NCBI RefSeq assembly: GCF_900110495.1
Contig: NZ_FODX01000005.1
Span: 1-64,000 of the forward strand
Source: Nitrosovibrio sp. Nv6
Lineage (GTDB): Bacteria; Pseudomonadota; Gammaproteobacteria; Burkholderiales; Nitrosomonadaceae
Direction: 5' to 3'
Length of the DNA: 64,000 bases
This document shows, one piece after another, positions 20,153-32,600 of the stretch (within the stretch, counting starts at the first letter, position 1; each line of letters opens with the position of its first letter). A program made the position numbers and the translations under genes. Under the pieces are notes generated by a model that was not told the DNA's origin, ran no database searches, and saw only the letters and a program-made list of their open reading frames with translations.

Positions 20153-22243
20153 TTATTTCTTATTAATAATCGCTTCAGCTACGTTTTTTGGTGCTTCGGA
20201 ATAATGCTTGAATTCCATGGTGTAAGTCGCGCGGCCTTGAGTCGCCGACCGCAGCGAAGTCGAGTAGCCGAACATCTCCGCCAACGGAACCTCAGCGCGT
20301 ATTACCTTGAGGCCGGGCAAATCGTCCATGCCTTGAATCATGCCGCGCCGGGACGATAAATCGCCTACCACATTACCCATGAAATCAGCCGGCGTTTCTA
20401 CCTCCACTGCCATCATGGGCTCCAATAGCACCGGACTGGCCTTGCGCATGCCATCCTTGAAGGCAATCGAGGCAGCCATCTTGAAGGCATTTTCATTGGA
20501 ATCGACATCATGATAAGAGCCATCGAACAGCGTAACCTTGACATCTACTACCGGGAAGCCTGCCAGTACGCCATTTGGAAGGGTCTCTTGCAGACCTTTT
20601 TCCACCGCAGGGATATATTCGCGCGGAACGGTTCCGCCCTTGATTGCATCAATGAACTCGAAACCTTTACCCGCCTCATGTGGTTCCATCTTTAGCCAGA
20701 CATGACCATATTGACCACGCCCGCCGGACTGCTTGATAAATTTGCCCTCGATCTCCACCTGTTTCTTGATAGCTTCACGATAAGCTACCTGCGGAGCGCC
20801 GACATTGGCTTCCACGCCAAACTCCCGCCTCATCCGATCAACAATAATCTCGAGATGCAGCTCCCCCATGCCGGAAATGATAGTCTGTCCGGATTCCTCG
20901 TCGGTACGCACCCGGAAAGATGGGTCTTCCTGGGCCAGGCGATTCAACGCAATGCCCATTTTTTCCTGGTCCACCTTGGTTTTCGGCTCTACCGCAACGT
21001 GAATCACCGGCTCCGGAAATATCATCCGCTCCAGCGTGATGACTTCGCTGGGATCGCATAGCGTATCGCCGGTAACCGCTTCCTTCAAACCTACCGCCGC
21101 CGCTATGTCTCCAGCACGGACTTCCTTGATTTCCTCGCGTTGGTTGGCATGCATTTGCAGCAATCTGCCAATTCGCTCCTTTCGTCCTTTAATCGGGTTG
21201 TAGATCGTATCGCCTGAAGCCACCACTCCGGAGTAAACACGAAAAAAGATCAATTGGCCAACATAGGGATCAGTCGCTATCTTGAATGCCAAACCGGCGA
21301 ACGGCTCTTCGTCCTTTGCATGACGCTCCGCGTGTTCGCCATTTTCTTTCTCTCCATTGATGGATTCGATATCCACGGGCGAAGGCAAGTAGTCCAGCAC
21401 GGCATCCAGCATGGCTTGCACACCCTTGTTCTTGAAAGCCGAGCCGCAAAGCATGGGTACGATCTCGTTGCTGATAGTGCGGATGCGCAGCCCCTGTTTA
21501 ATATCCTCTGCGGACAGATCTCCTTCTTCAAGGTATCTGTTCATCAACTCTTCATTTGCCTCGGCGGCGGTTTCCACCATTTTTTCACGCCACTCCCTGG
21601 CCTTTTCAAGTAAGTCGGCGGGAATATCACGCTCCTCAAACCGCATTCCCTGGCTGGCGTCATCCCAGTAGATGGCCTTCATCTTGACGAGATCGACCAC
21701 GCCCTCGAATTTATCTTCTGCGCCGATCGGCAATTGCACGGGTATCGGCTGAGCTTTCAGACGGGATTGTATCTGCTCGTAAACGCGCATGAAATTGGCG
21801 CCCGCGCGGTCCATTTTATTGACAAAAGCCAGACGCGGAACTTTATACTTGTTGGCCTGGCGCCAAACCGTTTCGGTCTGGGGCTGTACTCCGCCAACCG
21901 CGCAGAATACGGTGCAAGCTCCATCGAGAACGCGCAAGGACCGCTCTACTTCAATAGTGAAGTCAACGTGACCAGGCGTGTCGATAATGTTGATACGATG
22001 ATCGGGATAATTATGGTCCATCCCTTTCCAGAAGCAAGTGGTAGCGGCGGAAGTGATGGTGATGCCACGCTCCTGCTCTTGCTCCATCCAATCCATGGTA
22101 GCTGCACCATCGTGTACTTCGCCAAGCTTATGCGACACGCCGGTATAAAACAGTATGCGTTCCGTGGTCGTAGTTTTGCCGGCGTCGATATGCGCCATTA
22201 CGCCGATATTCCGGTAACGCTCTATGGGTGTTTTTCTTGCCAC
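20153..22243 (-). CDS. fusA: Translation elongation factor G
   Basis: 696 residues from the GTG at 22243, which gives the family N-terminus [14 protein letters not shown]; an ATG two codons earlier (22249) is closer to AAGG and is the alternative. GTPase motifs [23 protein letters not shown] and NKMD are intact; domains II-V follow ([29 protein letters not shown]). Drives ribosomal translocation. Between rpsG and tufA in the str group. Confidence 0.96.
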   Translation of the reverse strand: MARKTPIERYRNIGVMAHIDAGKTTTTERILFYTGVSHKLGEVHDGAATMDWMEQEQERGITITSAATTCFWKGMDHNYPDHRINIIDTPGHVDFTIEVERSLRVLDGACTVFCAVGGVQPQTETVWRQANKYKVPRLAFVNKMDRAGANFMRVYEQIQSRLKAQPIPVQLPIGAEDKFEGVVDLVKMKAIYWDDASQGMRFEERDIPADLLEKAREWREKMVETAAEANEELMNRYLEEGDLSAEDIKQGLRIRTISNEIVPMLCGSAFKNKGVQAMLDAVLDYLPSPVDIESINGEKENGEHAERHAKDEEPFAGLAFKIATDPYVGQLIFFRVYSGVVASGDTIYNPIKGRKERIGRLLQMHANQREEIKEVRAGDIAAAVGLKEAVTGDTLCDPSEVITLERMIFPEPVIHVAVEPKTKVDQEKMGIALNRLAQEDPSFRVRTDEESGQTIISGMGELHLEIIVDRMRREFGVEANVGAPQVAYREAIKKQVEIEGKFIKQSGGRGQYGHVWLKMEPHEAGKGFEFIDAIKGGTVPREYIPAVEKGLQETLPNGVLAGFPVVDVKVTLFDGSYHDVDSNENAFKMAASIAFKDGMRKASPVLLEPMMAVEVETPADFMGNVVGDLSSRRGMIQGMDDLPGLKVIRAEVPLAEMFGYSTSLRSATQGRATYTMEFKHYSEAPKNVAEAIINKK

Positions 22244-22358
22244 AATCATTAAACCTTAAAATTTTAACAGTCGGGGGGCTAAACACCCGAACGACTAAAG
22301 AAATGGTATTCTGGAAACAGCTCAGTCAGGAACCTGCGTTGCCACAGTCCATGTGCCG

Positions 22359-22829
22359 TTAAAACCGGTAATGTGCAAACGCCTTATTGGCTTCCGCCAT
22401 GCGATGAACTTCTTCCCGCTTCTTGACCGCGCCGCCGCGGCCCTCGGCCGCTTCCGCCAACTCGCCGGCCAAACGGGCGCCCATGGATTTTTCAGCACGC
22501 TTACGGGCAGCGTCGCGCAGCCAACGCATTGCGAGCGCATTACGACGAATGGACCGTACCTCTACCGGGACCTGGTAGTTGGCCCCGCCAACACGACGGC
22601 TTTTTACTTCCACCATCGGGCGAACGTTGGATAGCGCCTGCGTAAATACGTCCACCGGGTCTTTGCCCGTTTTCTTCTGAATTTGATCCATCGCGCCGTA
22701 AATGATTCGCTCCGCCACCGATTTCTTGCCCCGCGTCATCAGTACATTGACGAACTTCGCCACCTCGGTATTATGGTACTTTGGATCCGGCAAAATCTCG
22801 CGTTTTGGAACTTCTCTCCGTCTTGGCAT
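22359..22829 (-). CDS. rpsG: 30S ribosomal protein S7
   Basis: 156 residues, [18 protein letters not shown] at the start and [20 protein letters not shown] at the end. Nucleates the head of the small subunit and represses the str operon in E. coli. Confidence 0.97.
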   Translation of the reverse strand: MPRRREVPKREILPDPKYHNTEVAKFVNVLMTRGKKSVAERIIYGAMDQIQKKTGKDPVDVFTQALSNVRPMVEVKSRRVGGANYQVPVEVRSIRRNALAMRWLRDAARKRAEKSMGARLAGELAEAAEGRGGAVKKREEVHRMAEANKAFAHYRF

Positions 22830-22922
22830 TTTCTGACCTTGGCGTAATTATTGGGCGTAAGTGAAAAAGGTTTCAGTTTGATTTCTTCGGCATCAGACGA
22901 TCATCAGGCGATCAAGCGGCGT

Positions 22923-23300
22923 TTAAGCCGATTTCGGCCTCTTGGCGCCGTATTTGGAGCGACTCTGCTTGCGATCCTTTACGCCAGCGGTATCCAGACT
23001 GCCTCGCACCGTGTGATAGCGAACGCCAGGCAAGTCTTTAACACGGCCACCACGAATCAGGACTACCGAGTGCTCCTGCAGATTATGTCCCTCGCCACCA
23101 ATATAACTGGATACTTCAAAACCATTCGTCAGACGAACCCGTGCGACCTTGCGTAAAGCCGAGTTGGGTTTTTTCGGCGTAGTGGTATAGACCCGGGTAC
23201 ATACTCCCCGCTTTTGGGGACTGTTTCCCAACGCCGGAACCTTACTCTTCACACGTCGTGCCGCACGAGGCTTACGTACTAACTGACTGATTGTCGGCAT
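22923..23300 (-). CDS. rpsL: 30S ribosomal protein S12
   Basis: 125 residues, [20 protein letters not shown]. The decoding-centre segment [18 protein letters not shown] keeps the lysine whose change gives streptomycin resistance in other bacteria, and [11 protein letters not shown] keeps the aspartate that RimO modifies. AGGAAA precedes the ATG. First gene of the str group, with its own promoter at 23413-23441 and a terminator-like hairpin in the leader. Confidence 0.97.
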   Translation of the reverse strand: MPTISQLVRKPRAARRVKSKVPALGNSPQKRGVCTRVYTTTPKKPNSALRKVARVRLTNGFEVSSYIGGEGHNLQEHSVVLIRGGRVKDLPGVRYHTVRGSLDTAGVKDRKQSRSKYGAKRPKSA

Positions 23301-23310
23301 TTTATTTCCT

Positions 23311-23342
23311 AAAAAAACGGGGAATGGCGATATCGCTCCCCG
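23311..23342 (-). terminator. Terminator-like hairpin in the rpsL leader (possible attenuator)
   Basis: On the minus strand CGGGGA pairs with TCCCCG (plus 23337-23342 and 23318-23323), with GCGATATCGC inside, followed at once by seven T (plus A 23311-23317) and then the ribosome binding site AGGAAA and the ATG of rpsL. This is the layout of an intrinsic terminator placed inside the 5' leader. Confidence 0.6.
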
Positions 23343-23412
23343 CTGTCGCTATTAATTTTATGATTTCGGCTACGCCAGAGGGTTTTAACCAGGGGCGGCT
23401 AAAAAACAGCGA

Positions 23413-23441
23413 ATTCTATGGGGTTTATCATGCCCTGTCAA
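23413..23441 (-). promoter_or_regulatory. Promoter of the str operon
   Basis: TTGACA (23436-23441) and TAGAAT (23413-23418) on the minus strand, separated by exactly 17 bases, near-perfect sigma-70 elements. Transcription would start near 23406, about 105 bases before rpsL. Confidence 0.85.
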
Positions 23442-23818
23442 GTTAAAGTCACTCTTGAACTCCTGTCGAACTCCTGTCCAAAAAGGCCCAAAATCGTCCG
23501 CTTCAAACTGATTTCCCTGGCATTTTCCCGGACTGCCTGACTTACTGACAAAGGGCGGCTACAGAAGGATCACTAGCGAAACATTTTTTTGTAATGAAAC
23601 CACGACAGCACGATAGGAATTAAAACAGCCAACAATCGAACCCGCACGGGTAACTACGGTAGCTACCAAAATAGCGGTATCCGCCTATCCGACCAGGATC
23701 TTTTGGCAACGCAGCGCGGCTATCTCAAATATCCCGCAGCACTAGTCGGGTAGACCCGGGCACCTGCTTTCAGTTTTTTGAATTGCGTGAAACTGCCCGG
23801 ATCAGTCGGCATTCAACG

Positions 23819-25231
23819 TCAGACAGAGGCAGCGCGGGTCTCCCGTCGCTTGGCGGTGAGTGCATGATTGCCCAACTTCTTCAATACTTCCCAAGCGGGA
23901 CCGGGAAACTTGTGCAACTTTACCAGCACGTCCTCAAGCGCTTCCAGGAACCAATCCACATCGGTTTCGCTGATATTAAGAGGTGGGAGGATTTTCACAA
24001 TAGGCATGGCGTGGCCCGCGACCTGCGTAAGGATATGATGATCATCCAGAAGCGGGAGAACAATTGCCTGAGCGAAAAGGTTTTCATCCATCTTGTTGAC
24101 CATAGCCCAGGCCGCTCTGAGAGACATCGAATCCGGCTGGCCAAACTCAATGGCGATCATAAGGCCACGCTGACGCACCCCCTTCAAAAACTCGAAGCGC
24201 GGCACCATCGCCTCGATACCGTTTCGAAAGCGCGCACCAAGCTCGATGGCTCGTTCCATAAGCTTCTCGTCATCCAGGACACTTAGTGAAGCCAGACCTG
24301 CCGCCATCGCCATATTACCCATACCGAAAGTCGAGGCGTGGACAATCGCACGGTGCATGCTGTCGTAAACGCTGTCATAAACCGCACGGCGCGTAATGGT
24401 TGCGCCTACCGGAATGTAACCTCCGGAAAGGGCTTTCGAGAGACAGATGATGTCGGGTCGCAGGTCCTCAATCCAGTGGCTGGCCAGGAAACGTCCCGTC
24501 CGTCCCATGCCTGATTGAACTTCGTCGCAGATCATTAGCGTACCGTATTTCCGGCACAGATCCTGCGCGCCCAGCAGGTACTCGTTACTTGCAATATTAA
24601 CGCCTTTACCCTGGATTGGCTCAAAGACGAAGGCAGCGACATCACCTACGGCAAGACGCGCCTCAAGACCGACGAGGTCGCCAAGCTTCACCTCCGAACT
24701 GCCCGGAAGCATTGGCTCGAAACCTCTTCGGAAACTTGCTTCTCCATTCAGGGACAAGGCGCCCATCGTGAGGCCATGGAAAGCTTTCGCAAGATGAGCG
24801 GTACAGGGCCGTCCGGTATAGCCACGGGCAAATTTGATGGCTGCCTCAATGGCTTCTGTTCCCGAGTTGCTGAAGTAAACAGTGTCCAGACCGGTCGACA
24901 TGCGCCCTACCAATTCACGAGCCAGTACGGCAGCAAGCGGGGGGGCATCGAAACCCACCCATCCCGGAAAATCGGAGTCCAGCACCTGTTGTAATGCTTG
25001 GCGGATGGCGGGATGGCGGCGGCCAAAATTGAAGACCCCCCAGTTGGTCAGGAAATCCAGATAGCGTGTACCCGCCTCGTCCCAGAGATAAGGACCCTCG
25101 CCCCTTACCCAGGTGCGATTGAAACCAAGGGTCCTCAATACCTTGACAAATACCGGATTTACATGATCTTCGTATAGCTCGAAGTTTTTGCCACGGGTCT
25201 CGGCAATTATGGCGTTGATATCAATTGGCAT
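23819..25231 (-). CDS. Class-III pyridoxal phosphate aminotransferase
   Basis: 470 residues. A class-III (ornithine/acetylornithine-like) fold is shown by YFSNSGTEAIEAAIKFAR, the cofactor-binding DEVQSGMGRTGRF and the Schiff-base lysine in CLSKALSGGYIPVGA. The N-terminal YEDHVNPVFVKVLRTLGFNR and RYLDFLTNWGVFNFGRRHP recall aminotransferases such as the hopanoid-tailoring HpnO (aminobacteriohopanetriol formation), which would fit a hopanoid-making nitrifier, but the substrate cannot be read from sequence. It lies 80 bases after rpoC on the same strand, between rpoC and rpsL, which adjoin in many proteobacteria. Confidence 0.85.
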   Translation of the reverse strand: MPIDINAIIAETRGKNFELYEDHVNPVFVKVLRTLGFNRTWVRGEGPYLWDEAGTRYLDFLTNWGVFNFGRRHPAIRQALQQVLDSDFPGWVGFDAPPLAAVLARELVGRMSTGLDTVYFSNSGTEAIEAAIKFARGYTGRPCTAHLAKAFHGLTMGALSLNGEASFRRGFEPMLPGSSEVKLGDLVGLEARLAVGDVAAFVFEPIQGKGVNIASNEYLLGAQDLCRKYGTLMICDEVQSGMGRTGRFLASHWIEDLRPDIICLSKALSGGYIPVGATITRRAVYDSVYDSMHRAIVHASTFGMGNMAMAAGLASLSVLDDEKLMERAIELGARFRNGIEAMVPRFEFLKGVRQRGLMIAIEFGQPDSMSLRAAWAMVNKMDENLFAQAIVLPLLDDHHILTQVAGHAMPIVKILPPLNISETDVDWFLEALEDVLVKLHKFPGPAWEVLKKLGNHALTAKRRETRAASV

Positions 25232-25311
25232 AATTTTATCGCTCTTCCATCAGACGCCTGTATGACAGGACCACTGCCCTGCATGACAATGGCTGCTCCG
25301 GTCCGGCTACG

Positions 25312-28300
25312 TTAGACCGTGTATCCGCTATTTCTCATTTCTCCGACATCCTCCTCGCCAAGGTCCTGGTTCTCCGCGGTGATTGGCGACAGCCTCTGCT
25401 TCTTGCGGGTATTATGAAACGTCAGGCCGGTACCGGCGGGGATGAGTCGTCCGACGATGACGTTTTCTTTCAGGCCTCGCAGGTCATCCTTCTTACCCAT
25501 AATGGCGGCCTCGGTCAGCACACGCGTGGTTTCCTGGAAGGAAGCGGCAGAAATGAACGAATCCGTGGAAAGCGACGCTTTAGTGATACCCAGCAGCATG
25601 TATTCGTATGATGCCGGTTTTTTATCCTCGATAACCGCCTGTTCATTTTCTGCCAGCATATCCGCCCGTTCCACCTGCTCACCCGGAATGAAACGCGTAT
25701 CGCCGGCGTCCACAATTTGCACACGACGCAACATCTGACGTACGATGACTTCAATGTGCTTGTCGTTAATCTTGACCCCTTGCAGCCGATATACATCCTG
25801 CACCTCGTCAGTGATGTAGCGTGCAAGCGCTTCCACCCCTAACAGACGGAGAATATCATGCGGATCGGCGGGCCCATCGACGATACTCTCTCCCTTGTTG
25901 ACGACCTGGCCGTCATGGGCGGTCACGTGCTTGTCTTTGGGAATCAGGTATTCATGGGACACCCCGTCCAGGTCGGTAATAACCAATCGTTGTTTACCTT
26001 TAGTATCTTTGCCGAAGGATACGATACCGGTGACTTCCGCCAGCACCCCGGCATCCTTCGGGGACCGGGCTTCGAACAATTCCGCAACCCGAGGCAGGCC
26101 TCCGGTAATGTCGCGGGTTTTCGAACTCTCCTGCGGAATACGTGCCAGCACTTCGCCTACACTCACCTGCTGCCCGTCCCGCACCGTAATAACCGACCCT
26201 ATCTGAAAGGTGATACTGACAGATAAATTACTGCCCGCCAGACGCACTTCTTTGCCATCTTCATCCAGAAGTTTCACCATCGGTCGCAAGCCTTTGGTTT
26301 GCACCACACCGCGCCGCTTCGGATCTATTACGACAAGTGTGGACAAGCCAGTAACTTCGTCTATCTGCTTGGCCACGGTTACGCCTTCTTCCACGTTCTC
26401 AAAGCGAATTTTGCCGGCGTATTCAGTAATGATGGGACGAGTATGCGGATCCCAGGCGGCCAGCACCTGTCCCGCCTTCACTACTTCACCGTCACGAATC
26501 AAGAGCGTTGCTCCGTAAGGCGCTTTGTGACGTTCGCGCTCGCGGCCATTATCGTCATGCACCACTACTTCGCCGCTGCGGGAAATTGCTATGAGCTCAT
26601 TGCGCGCGTTGGTGACATAACGCATGGTAGGCGAATAGCGGACAGTACCATTGGATTTGCTCTCGACCTGGCTTGCTACAGCCGTTCGAGATGCGGCGCC
26701 ACCTATGTGGAACGTGCGCATGGTCAGCTGAGTACCAGGTTCACCTATTGACTGAGCAGCAATCACACCCACGGCTTCGCCCACATTTACCGGCGTACCG
26801 CGTCCCAGGTCACGCCCATAACATTGAGCACATAGACCATAACGAGTTTCACAGGTAAGCGGAGTGCGCACCTTAACTTCATCAATGCCCAGCGCTTCGA
26901 TGGTATCCACGGCGCTCTCGTCAAGTAGGGCTCCTGCCGAATAAATCACCTCTTGATGCTCCGGATCAATGATATCGTTGGCGCATACTCGACCAAGTAT
27001 GCGTTCACGCAGCGCCTCAATCACTTCTCCGCCCTCGACCAGCGCCTTAATTACGGCGCCGTTACTGGTCCCGCAATCGTCCTGCGTCACCACGAGATCC
27101 TGCGTTACGTCAACCAGCCGGCGAGTAAGGTAGCCGGAATTAGCGGTCTTCAGCGCCGTATCGGCCAGACCTTTACGCGCTCCATGCGTGGAAATGAAAT
27201 ACTGCAGGACGTTCAGTCCCTCGCGGAAATTGGCCGTGATGGGCGTCTCGATGATAGAGCCGTCGGGTTTGGCCATCAAGCCGCGCATACCCGCCAACTG
27301 ACGAATTTGAGCGGCGGAACCGCGTGCACCCGAGTCTGCCATCATGTAAATCGAATTGAAGGATTCCTGCGTCAGCGGCTTGCCTTTCTTGTCCTTCTGT
27401 ACTTCTGCAGTCAACGGATCGAGAACCGGCTCAACGCCTAGCTGATCCATCATCGCCTTGGCAACCTGGTCGCCGGCCCGGCCCCATATATCCACTACCT
27501 TGTTGTAGCGTTCGCCTTGAGTCACAAGGCCGGAAGTATATTGAACTTCAATCTCCTGCACTTCCTTCTCGGAGGAACTGATGATGTCGTCCTTCTGCGC
27601 CGGCGTGAGCATATCATCCAGACAGATCGAGATGCCGGCGCGAGTCGCGTAACTGAAGCCGGCATACATCAGTTTGTCGGCAAAGATTACCGTCTCGCGA
27701 AGCCCGCAGCGACGGAAGCTGGCATTGATGAGCTTGGAGATCTCCTTTTTCTTGAGCACTTTGTTAATCAGCGGGAAAGGCAGCCCCGCGGGGAGAATTT
27801 CAGACAGCAGCGCCCGTCCCACCGTGGTGTCATAACGGGTGACCTTCTCGCGGCGCTCGCCGTCCGCGTCCACCTCATATTCCCTGATCCGCACGGTGAT
27901 TCTGGCATTCAATTCAATGATGCGGCTCTCATAAGCTCGCGATACCTCGCTCATGTTGGCAAAAAACATACCCTCGCCGCGAGCATTGATCTTCTCCCGC
28001 GTAGTGTAGTACAGCCCTAACACGATATCCTGCGACGGTACGATGATGGGTTCCCCATTCGCAGGTGACAACACATTATTGGTCGACATCATGAGCGTAC
28101 GGCATTCCATTTGCGCTTCCAGCGATAGTGGCACATGTACCGCCATCTGATCACCGTCGAAGTCGGCATTGAACGCTGCGCATACCAATGGATGCAGTTG
28201 AATTGCCTTGCCTTCGATCAGCACCGGCTCGAACGCCTGAATGCCCAGTCGGTGCAATGTCGGCGCCCGGTTAAGCATTACAGGGTGTTCGCGAATGACA

Positions 28301-29541
28301 TCTTCCAGTATGTCCCATACCACCGGAGTCTCATTTTCCACTTCACGCTTGGCCGCCTTTATGGTGCTGGCGATACCCATTATTTCGAGTTTGTTGAAGA
28401 TAAACGGCTTGAATAATTCCAACGCCATTTTCTTCGGCAAGCCGCACTGGTGCAGTTTAAGTTGTGGACCTACCACAATCACTGACCGGCCGGAATAATC
28501 CACTCGTTTGCCCAGCAGGTTCTGGCGGAACCGTCCACCCTTGCCCTTGATCATATCCGCAAGTGATTTCAGCGGCCGCTTGTTGGCGCCAGTCATGGCT
28601 TTGCCACGACGGCCATTATCAAGCAACGAGTCCACCGCTTCCTGCAGCATGCGCTTCTCGTTGCGCACGATAATTTCCGGCGCTTTCAACTCAAGCAGAC
28701 GCTTCAGGCGGTTGTTGCGGTTTATGACGCGACGATATAAATCATTAAGATCGGACGTGGCGAAGCGTCCGCCATCCAGGGGTACCAGCGGACGCAACTC
28801 GGGCGGCAGTACAGGCAGCACCGCCAAAACCATCCATTCCGGCTTGATGCCGGATTTGCTGAAAGCCTCCAGCACTTTCAAGCGCTTGGAGATCTTCTTC
28901 ATCTTCGTTTCGGAGCCGGTCGTTCCCATCTCACGCCGGAGGTTATCGATTTCAACACGAATGTTCAGGTTGCCCAGCAAATCGCGTATGCCTTCCGCAC
29001 CCATGCTGGCCCGGAAATCATCCCCGTATTCTTCTGTCTTGGCGCGATAGTCGTCGTCTGTCAGCAGCTGGCACCGCTGGAGAGGTGTCATGCCTGGATC
29101 GGTTACCACATAAGCCTCGAAATAGAGCACGCGTTCTATATCGCGCAAGGTCATATCCAGCACCATCCCCAGGCGCGATGGCAGCGATTTCAGAAACCAG
29201 ATGTGAGCCACCGGCGAGGCCAGCTCGATATGACCCATACGCTCGCGCCGAACCTTCGACAGCGTAACTTCAACCCCGCATTTCTCGCAGATCACACCGC
29301 GATGTTTCAACCGCTTATATTTTCCGCAGAGACATTCATAATCCTTTACGGGGCCGAAAATTTTTGCGCAGAAGAGCCCATCCCGTTCCGGCTTGAAGGT
29401 ACGGTAGTTGATGGTTTCCGGCTTCTTCACCTCACCATAGGACCAGGAACGTATTTTCTCGGGAGAGGCCAGACCGATCTTGATCGAATCGAACTCTTCT
29501 TTCTGGGTAACCTGTTTGAATAAATCAAGCAGTGCTTTCAT
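25312..29541 (-). CDS. rpoC: RNA polymerase beta' subunit
   Basis: 1409 residues. The catalytic magnesium-binding motif [12 protein letters not shown] is near residue 460; the N-terminal zinc cysteines ([20 protein letters not shown]) and the second zinc site ([13 protein letters not shown]) are present, as is the trigger-loop region [20 protein letters not shown]. Forms the active centre with RpoB. It follows rpoB by 98 bases. Confidence 0.98.
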   Translation of the reverse strand: MKALLDLFKQVTQKEEFDSIKIGLASPEKIRSWSYGEVKKPETINYRTFKPERDGLFCAKIFGPVKDYECLCGKYKRLKHRGVICEKCGVEVTLSKVRRERMGHIELASPVAHIWFLKSLPSRLGMVLDMTLRDIERVLYFEAYVVTDPGMTPLQRCQLLTDDDYRAKTEEYGDDFRASMGAEGIRDLLGNLNIRVEIDNLRREMGTTGSETKMKKISKRLKVLEAFSKSGIKPEWMVLAVLPVLPPELRPLVPLDGGRFATSDLNDLYRRVINRNNRLKRLLELKAPEIIVRNEKRMLQEAVDSLLDNGRRGKAMTGANKRPLKSLADMIKGKGGRFRQNLLGKRVDYSGRSVIVVGPQLKLHQCGLPKKMALELFKPFIFNKLEIMGIASTIKAAKREVENETPVVWDILEDVIREHPVMLNRAPTLHRLGIQAFEPVLIEGKAIQLHPLVCAAFNADFDGDQMAVHVPLSLEAQMECRTLMMSTNNVLSPANGEPIIVPSQDIVLGLYYTTREKINARGEGMFFANMSEVSRAYESRIIELNARITVRIREYEVDADGERREKVTRYDTTVGRALLSEILPAGLPFPLINKVLKKKEISKLINASFRRCGLRETVIFADKLMYAGFSYATRAGISICLDDMLTPAQKDDIISSSEKEVQEIEVQYTSGLVTQGERYNKVVDIWGRAGDQVAKAMMDQLGVEPVLDPLTAEVQKDKKGKPLTQESFNSIYMMADSGARGSAAQIRQLAGMRGLMAKPDGSIIETPITANFREGLNVLQYFISTHGARKGLADTALKTANSGYLTRRLVDVTQDLVVTQDDCGTSNGAVIKALVEGGEVIEALRERILGRVCANDIIDPEHQEVIYSAGALLDESAVDTIEALGIDEVKVRTPLTCETRYGLCAQCYGRDLGRGTPVNVGEAVGVIAAQSIGEPGTQLTMRTFHIGGAASRTAVASQVESKSNGTVRYSPTMRYVTNARNELIAISRSGEVVVHDDNGRERERHKAPYGATLLIRDGEVVKAGQVLAAWDPHTRPIITEYAGKIRFENVEEGVTVAKQIDEVTGLSTLVVIDPKRRGVVQTKGLRPMVKLLDEDGKEVRLAGSNLSVSITFQIGSVITVRDGQQVSVGEVLARIPQESSKTRDITGGLPRVAELFEARSPKDAGVLAEVTGIVSFGKDTKGKQRLVITDLDGVSHEYLIPKDKHVTAHDGQVVNKGESIVDGPADPHDILRLLGVEALARYITDEVQDVYRLQGVKINDKHIEVIVRQMLRRVQIVDAGDTRFIPGEQVERADMLAENEQAVIEDKKPASYEYMLLGITKASLSTDSFISAASFQETTRVLTEAAIMGKKDDLRGLKENVIVGRLIPAGTGLTFHNTRKKQRLSPITAENQDLGEEDVGEMRNSGYTV

Positions 29542-29639
29542 TTGTCACTCCTGTTGATCAGGCGTCGATACAAAAAATTATCCGGTGAAAAAGCAGGGAA
29601 GAAAATATGTTTAATTGTTCGCACCTTTACATGAATTTA

Positions 29640-32600
29640 CTAATGTCGATCCAAATCAATGTCCATCGCCAGCGATCGGATTTCCTTCACCAATACGTTG
29701 AATGATTCCGGCATACCCGCGTCAATCTTGTGATCGCCCTTGACAATGCTCTCGTACACCTTGGTACGCCCATTCACATCATCCGATTTGACCGTCAACA
29801 TTTCCTGCAGGGTATAAGCGGCTCCATATGCTTCCAGTGCCCATACCTCCATTTCGCCGAAGCGCTGACCACCGAACTGGGCCTTGCCACCGAGCGGTTG
29901 CTGAGTTACCAGGCTATAGGGTCCGGTTGACCGCGCATGCATTTTGTCGTCCACCAGATGATGCAGTTTCAGCACATGCATGTAACCCACTGTAACAGAG
30001 CGGTCGAAAGCCTCGCCCGTTCTGCCATCATAGAGGGTCACCTGCCCGGATCGAGGGAGACCGGCGAGTTCAAGCATATCCTTGATTTCCTGCTCGGTGG
30101 CTCCATCAAACACAGGAGTCGCGAAAGGAACGCCGTCCTTGAGATTTTCCGCCAGATCCAGGATCTCCGCATCGGTAAGCGATGCAATATCCTCCGGCTT
30201 GCCGCTGGTGTTATAGATCTTCTCAAACAGATCCCGGATCTCGGCCGTCCGACTGCCGGCGCGCAGCATATCGCCGATCTTCCGTCCCAACCCTTTCGCC
30301 GCCCATCCAAGGTGGGTTTCCAGAATTTGGCCCACATTCATGCGCGAGGGCACGCCCAGGGGATTCAGCACCACGTCAACCGGCGTGCCGTCGGCCATGT
30401 AAGGCATATCTTCCACAGGCACAATTTTGGAAATGACGCCTTTATTGCCATGACGCCCTGCCATTTTGTCTCCCGGCTGCAAACGCCGCTTTACCGCAAC
30501 ATAAACCTTGACCATTTTCTGCACCCCGGGCGGCAGTTCATCGCCCTGGGTAAGTTTCTTTTTCTTCTCTTCAAAGGCCTCGTCAAACGCCCTGCGTTTC
30601 TGCGCCAGACCTTCCTCGATCTGTTCGAGCTGCCGGCTTGTCTCCTCGTCGGAAAGCCGGATGTCAAACCAGTGGTGCGGATCAACACTATCCAGATATT
30701 CCTTGGTAATGGGTGCGCCCTTGACGAGTTTCTTTGGCCCGCCAGTTGCAACCTTGCCCTTGAGCAAACGCTCGATACGCACAAATGCGTCAGCTTCCAC
30801 GATCCGCATCTGATCAGCCAGGTCTTTCTTGTATCGCTTCAGCTCATCCTCAATGATCTGCTGCGCACGTTTATCACGCTCTATACCCTCGCGGGTAAAA
30901 ACCTGCACGTCTATTACTGTTCCCGAGATGCCGGATGGCACACGCAGTGATGTATCCTTTACATCCGAAGCCTTCTCGCCAAAAATTGCGCGCAGCAGCT
31001 TTTCTTCAGGCGTCAACTGGGTTTCCCCTTTAGGGGTGACCTTTCCTACCAGCACATCGCCGGCTTCCACTTCGGCGCCAATATGAACGATGCCGGATGC
31101 GTCCAGGCGCCCGAGCTGCACTTCCGACAGATTCGAAATATCTCCCGTAATTTCTTCCGTTCCCAGCTTGGTATCACGGCTCACTACCGATAGCTCTTCG
31201 ATATGGATGGACGTGAAACGGTCATCGGCAACAATACGCTCGGAGATGAGAATCGAATCCTCAAAGTTGAAACCGTTCCATGGCATAAACGCCACTAACA
31301 TGTTTTGCCCCAGCGCGAGCTCACCCTGATCCGTGGAGGCTCCATCTGCTACCACGTCGCCACGCGCAATGACGTCTCCCACTTTCACGAGTGGACGCTG
31401 ATTGATATTGGTGTTCTGGTTGGAGCGCGTGTACTTGATCAGATTGTAGATATCCACGCCTACTTCGCCGGCGCGTGTTTCGATGTCATGCACCCGCACC
31501 ACGATACGGCTGGAATCAACATAGTCGACCACCCCGCCCCGCACAGCCTTTACCGCGGTTCCAGAATCTACAGCCACTACCCGTTCGATACCCGTACCGA
31601 CCAGAGGCTTCTCCGCACGCAGGCAGGGAACCGCCTGCCGCTGCATGTTAGAGCCCATCAGCGCGCGATTGGCATCATCATGTTCCAGAAACGGAATAAG
31701 TGATGCGGCCACCGACACAATTTGCGCAGGCGCTACGTCCATGTACTCGATCCGGTCTGGCGTCGCCAGGGTAAATTCGTTCTTATGACGACAGGAAACG
31801 ATGTCGTTGGTAAATCTGGCATCTCGGTCCAGTTCGGCGTTTGCCTGGGCAATTACATACTGACCTTCCTCAATGGCGGAAAGATAGTCAATTTCATCGG
31901 TTACACTGCCGTTTTTTACCTTGCGGTAGGGTGTTTCCATGAAGCCATATTCATTGGTCCGGGCGTACAGCGCCAACGAATTGATCAAACCAATATTCGG
32001 GCCTTCCGGTGTTTCAATCGGACATACCCGGCCATAATGAGTAGGATGCACATCGCGCACCTCAAACCCAGCCCGTTCGCGGGTCAACCCGCCTGGTCCC
32101 AGCGCGGACACTCGGCGTTTGTGAGTGATTTCCGATAGCGGATTGGTCTGGTCCATGAATTGGGACAGTTGACTGGAACCAAAAAACTCCCGCACCGCCG
32201 CCGATACCGGTTTTGCATTAATCAGGTCATGCGGCATCAGGTTATCCGACTCAGCCTGACTGAGACGTTCTTTCACCGCTCTTTCAACCCGCACCAGGCC
32301 GGAGCGGAACTGATTTTCCGCCAATTCACCAACCGAGCGGACGCGACGATTGCCCAGGTGATCGATATCGTCTATCTCGCCGCGGCCATTGCGCAGCTCG
32401 ACCAGAATCTTGATCACAGCAATAATGTCCTCATTCGACAATGTGGTCGACCCGTCCAATTCGGTCTTGCCCACACGGCGATTAAACTTCATGCGGCCCA
32501 CTACTGAAAGATCGTAGCGTTCGGGCGCATAAAATAGTCCGTGGAACAATGCTTTGACTGCCTCCTCGGTAGGGGGTTCACCAGGACGCATCATGCGGTA

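Larger units (their letters stand above)
23301..23818 (-). other. Intergenic region between the aminotransferase gene and rpsL
   Basis: 518 bases without a gene. The rpsL-proximal part holds the str promoter and leader hairpin. Upstream of the promoter is an 11-base tandem repeat (GAACTCCTGTC at 23457-23467 and 23468-23478). I saw nothing else in the remaining 340 bases, and no clear terminator for the aminotransferase gene. Confidence 0.6.

Noticed and set aside
18925..20166. 413-residue open frame opposite tufA (and its twin opposite tufB at 37923-38906)
   Set aside because: It mirrors the strongly biased codons of tuf, has His/Arg-rich composition and matches no family; both copies exist only because tuf is duplicated.
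29937..30950. 337-residue open frame opposite rpoB
   Set aside because: A shadow of rpoB codon bias, with no start signal and no recognisable domain.
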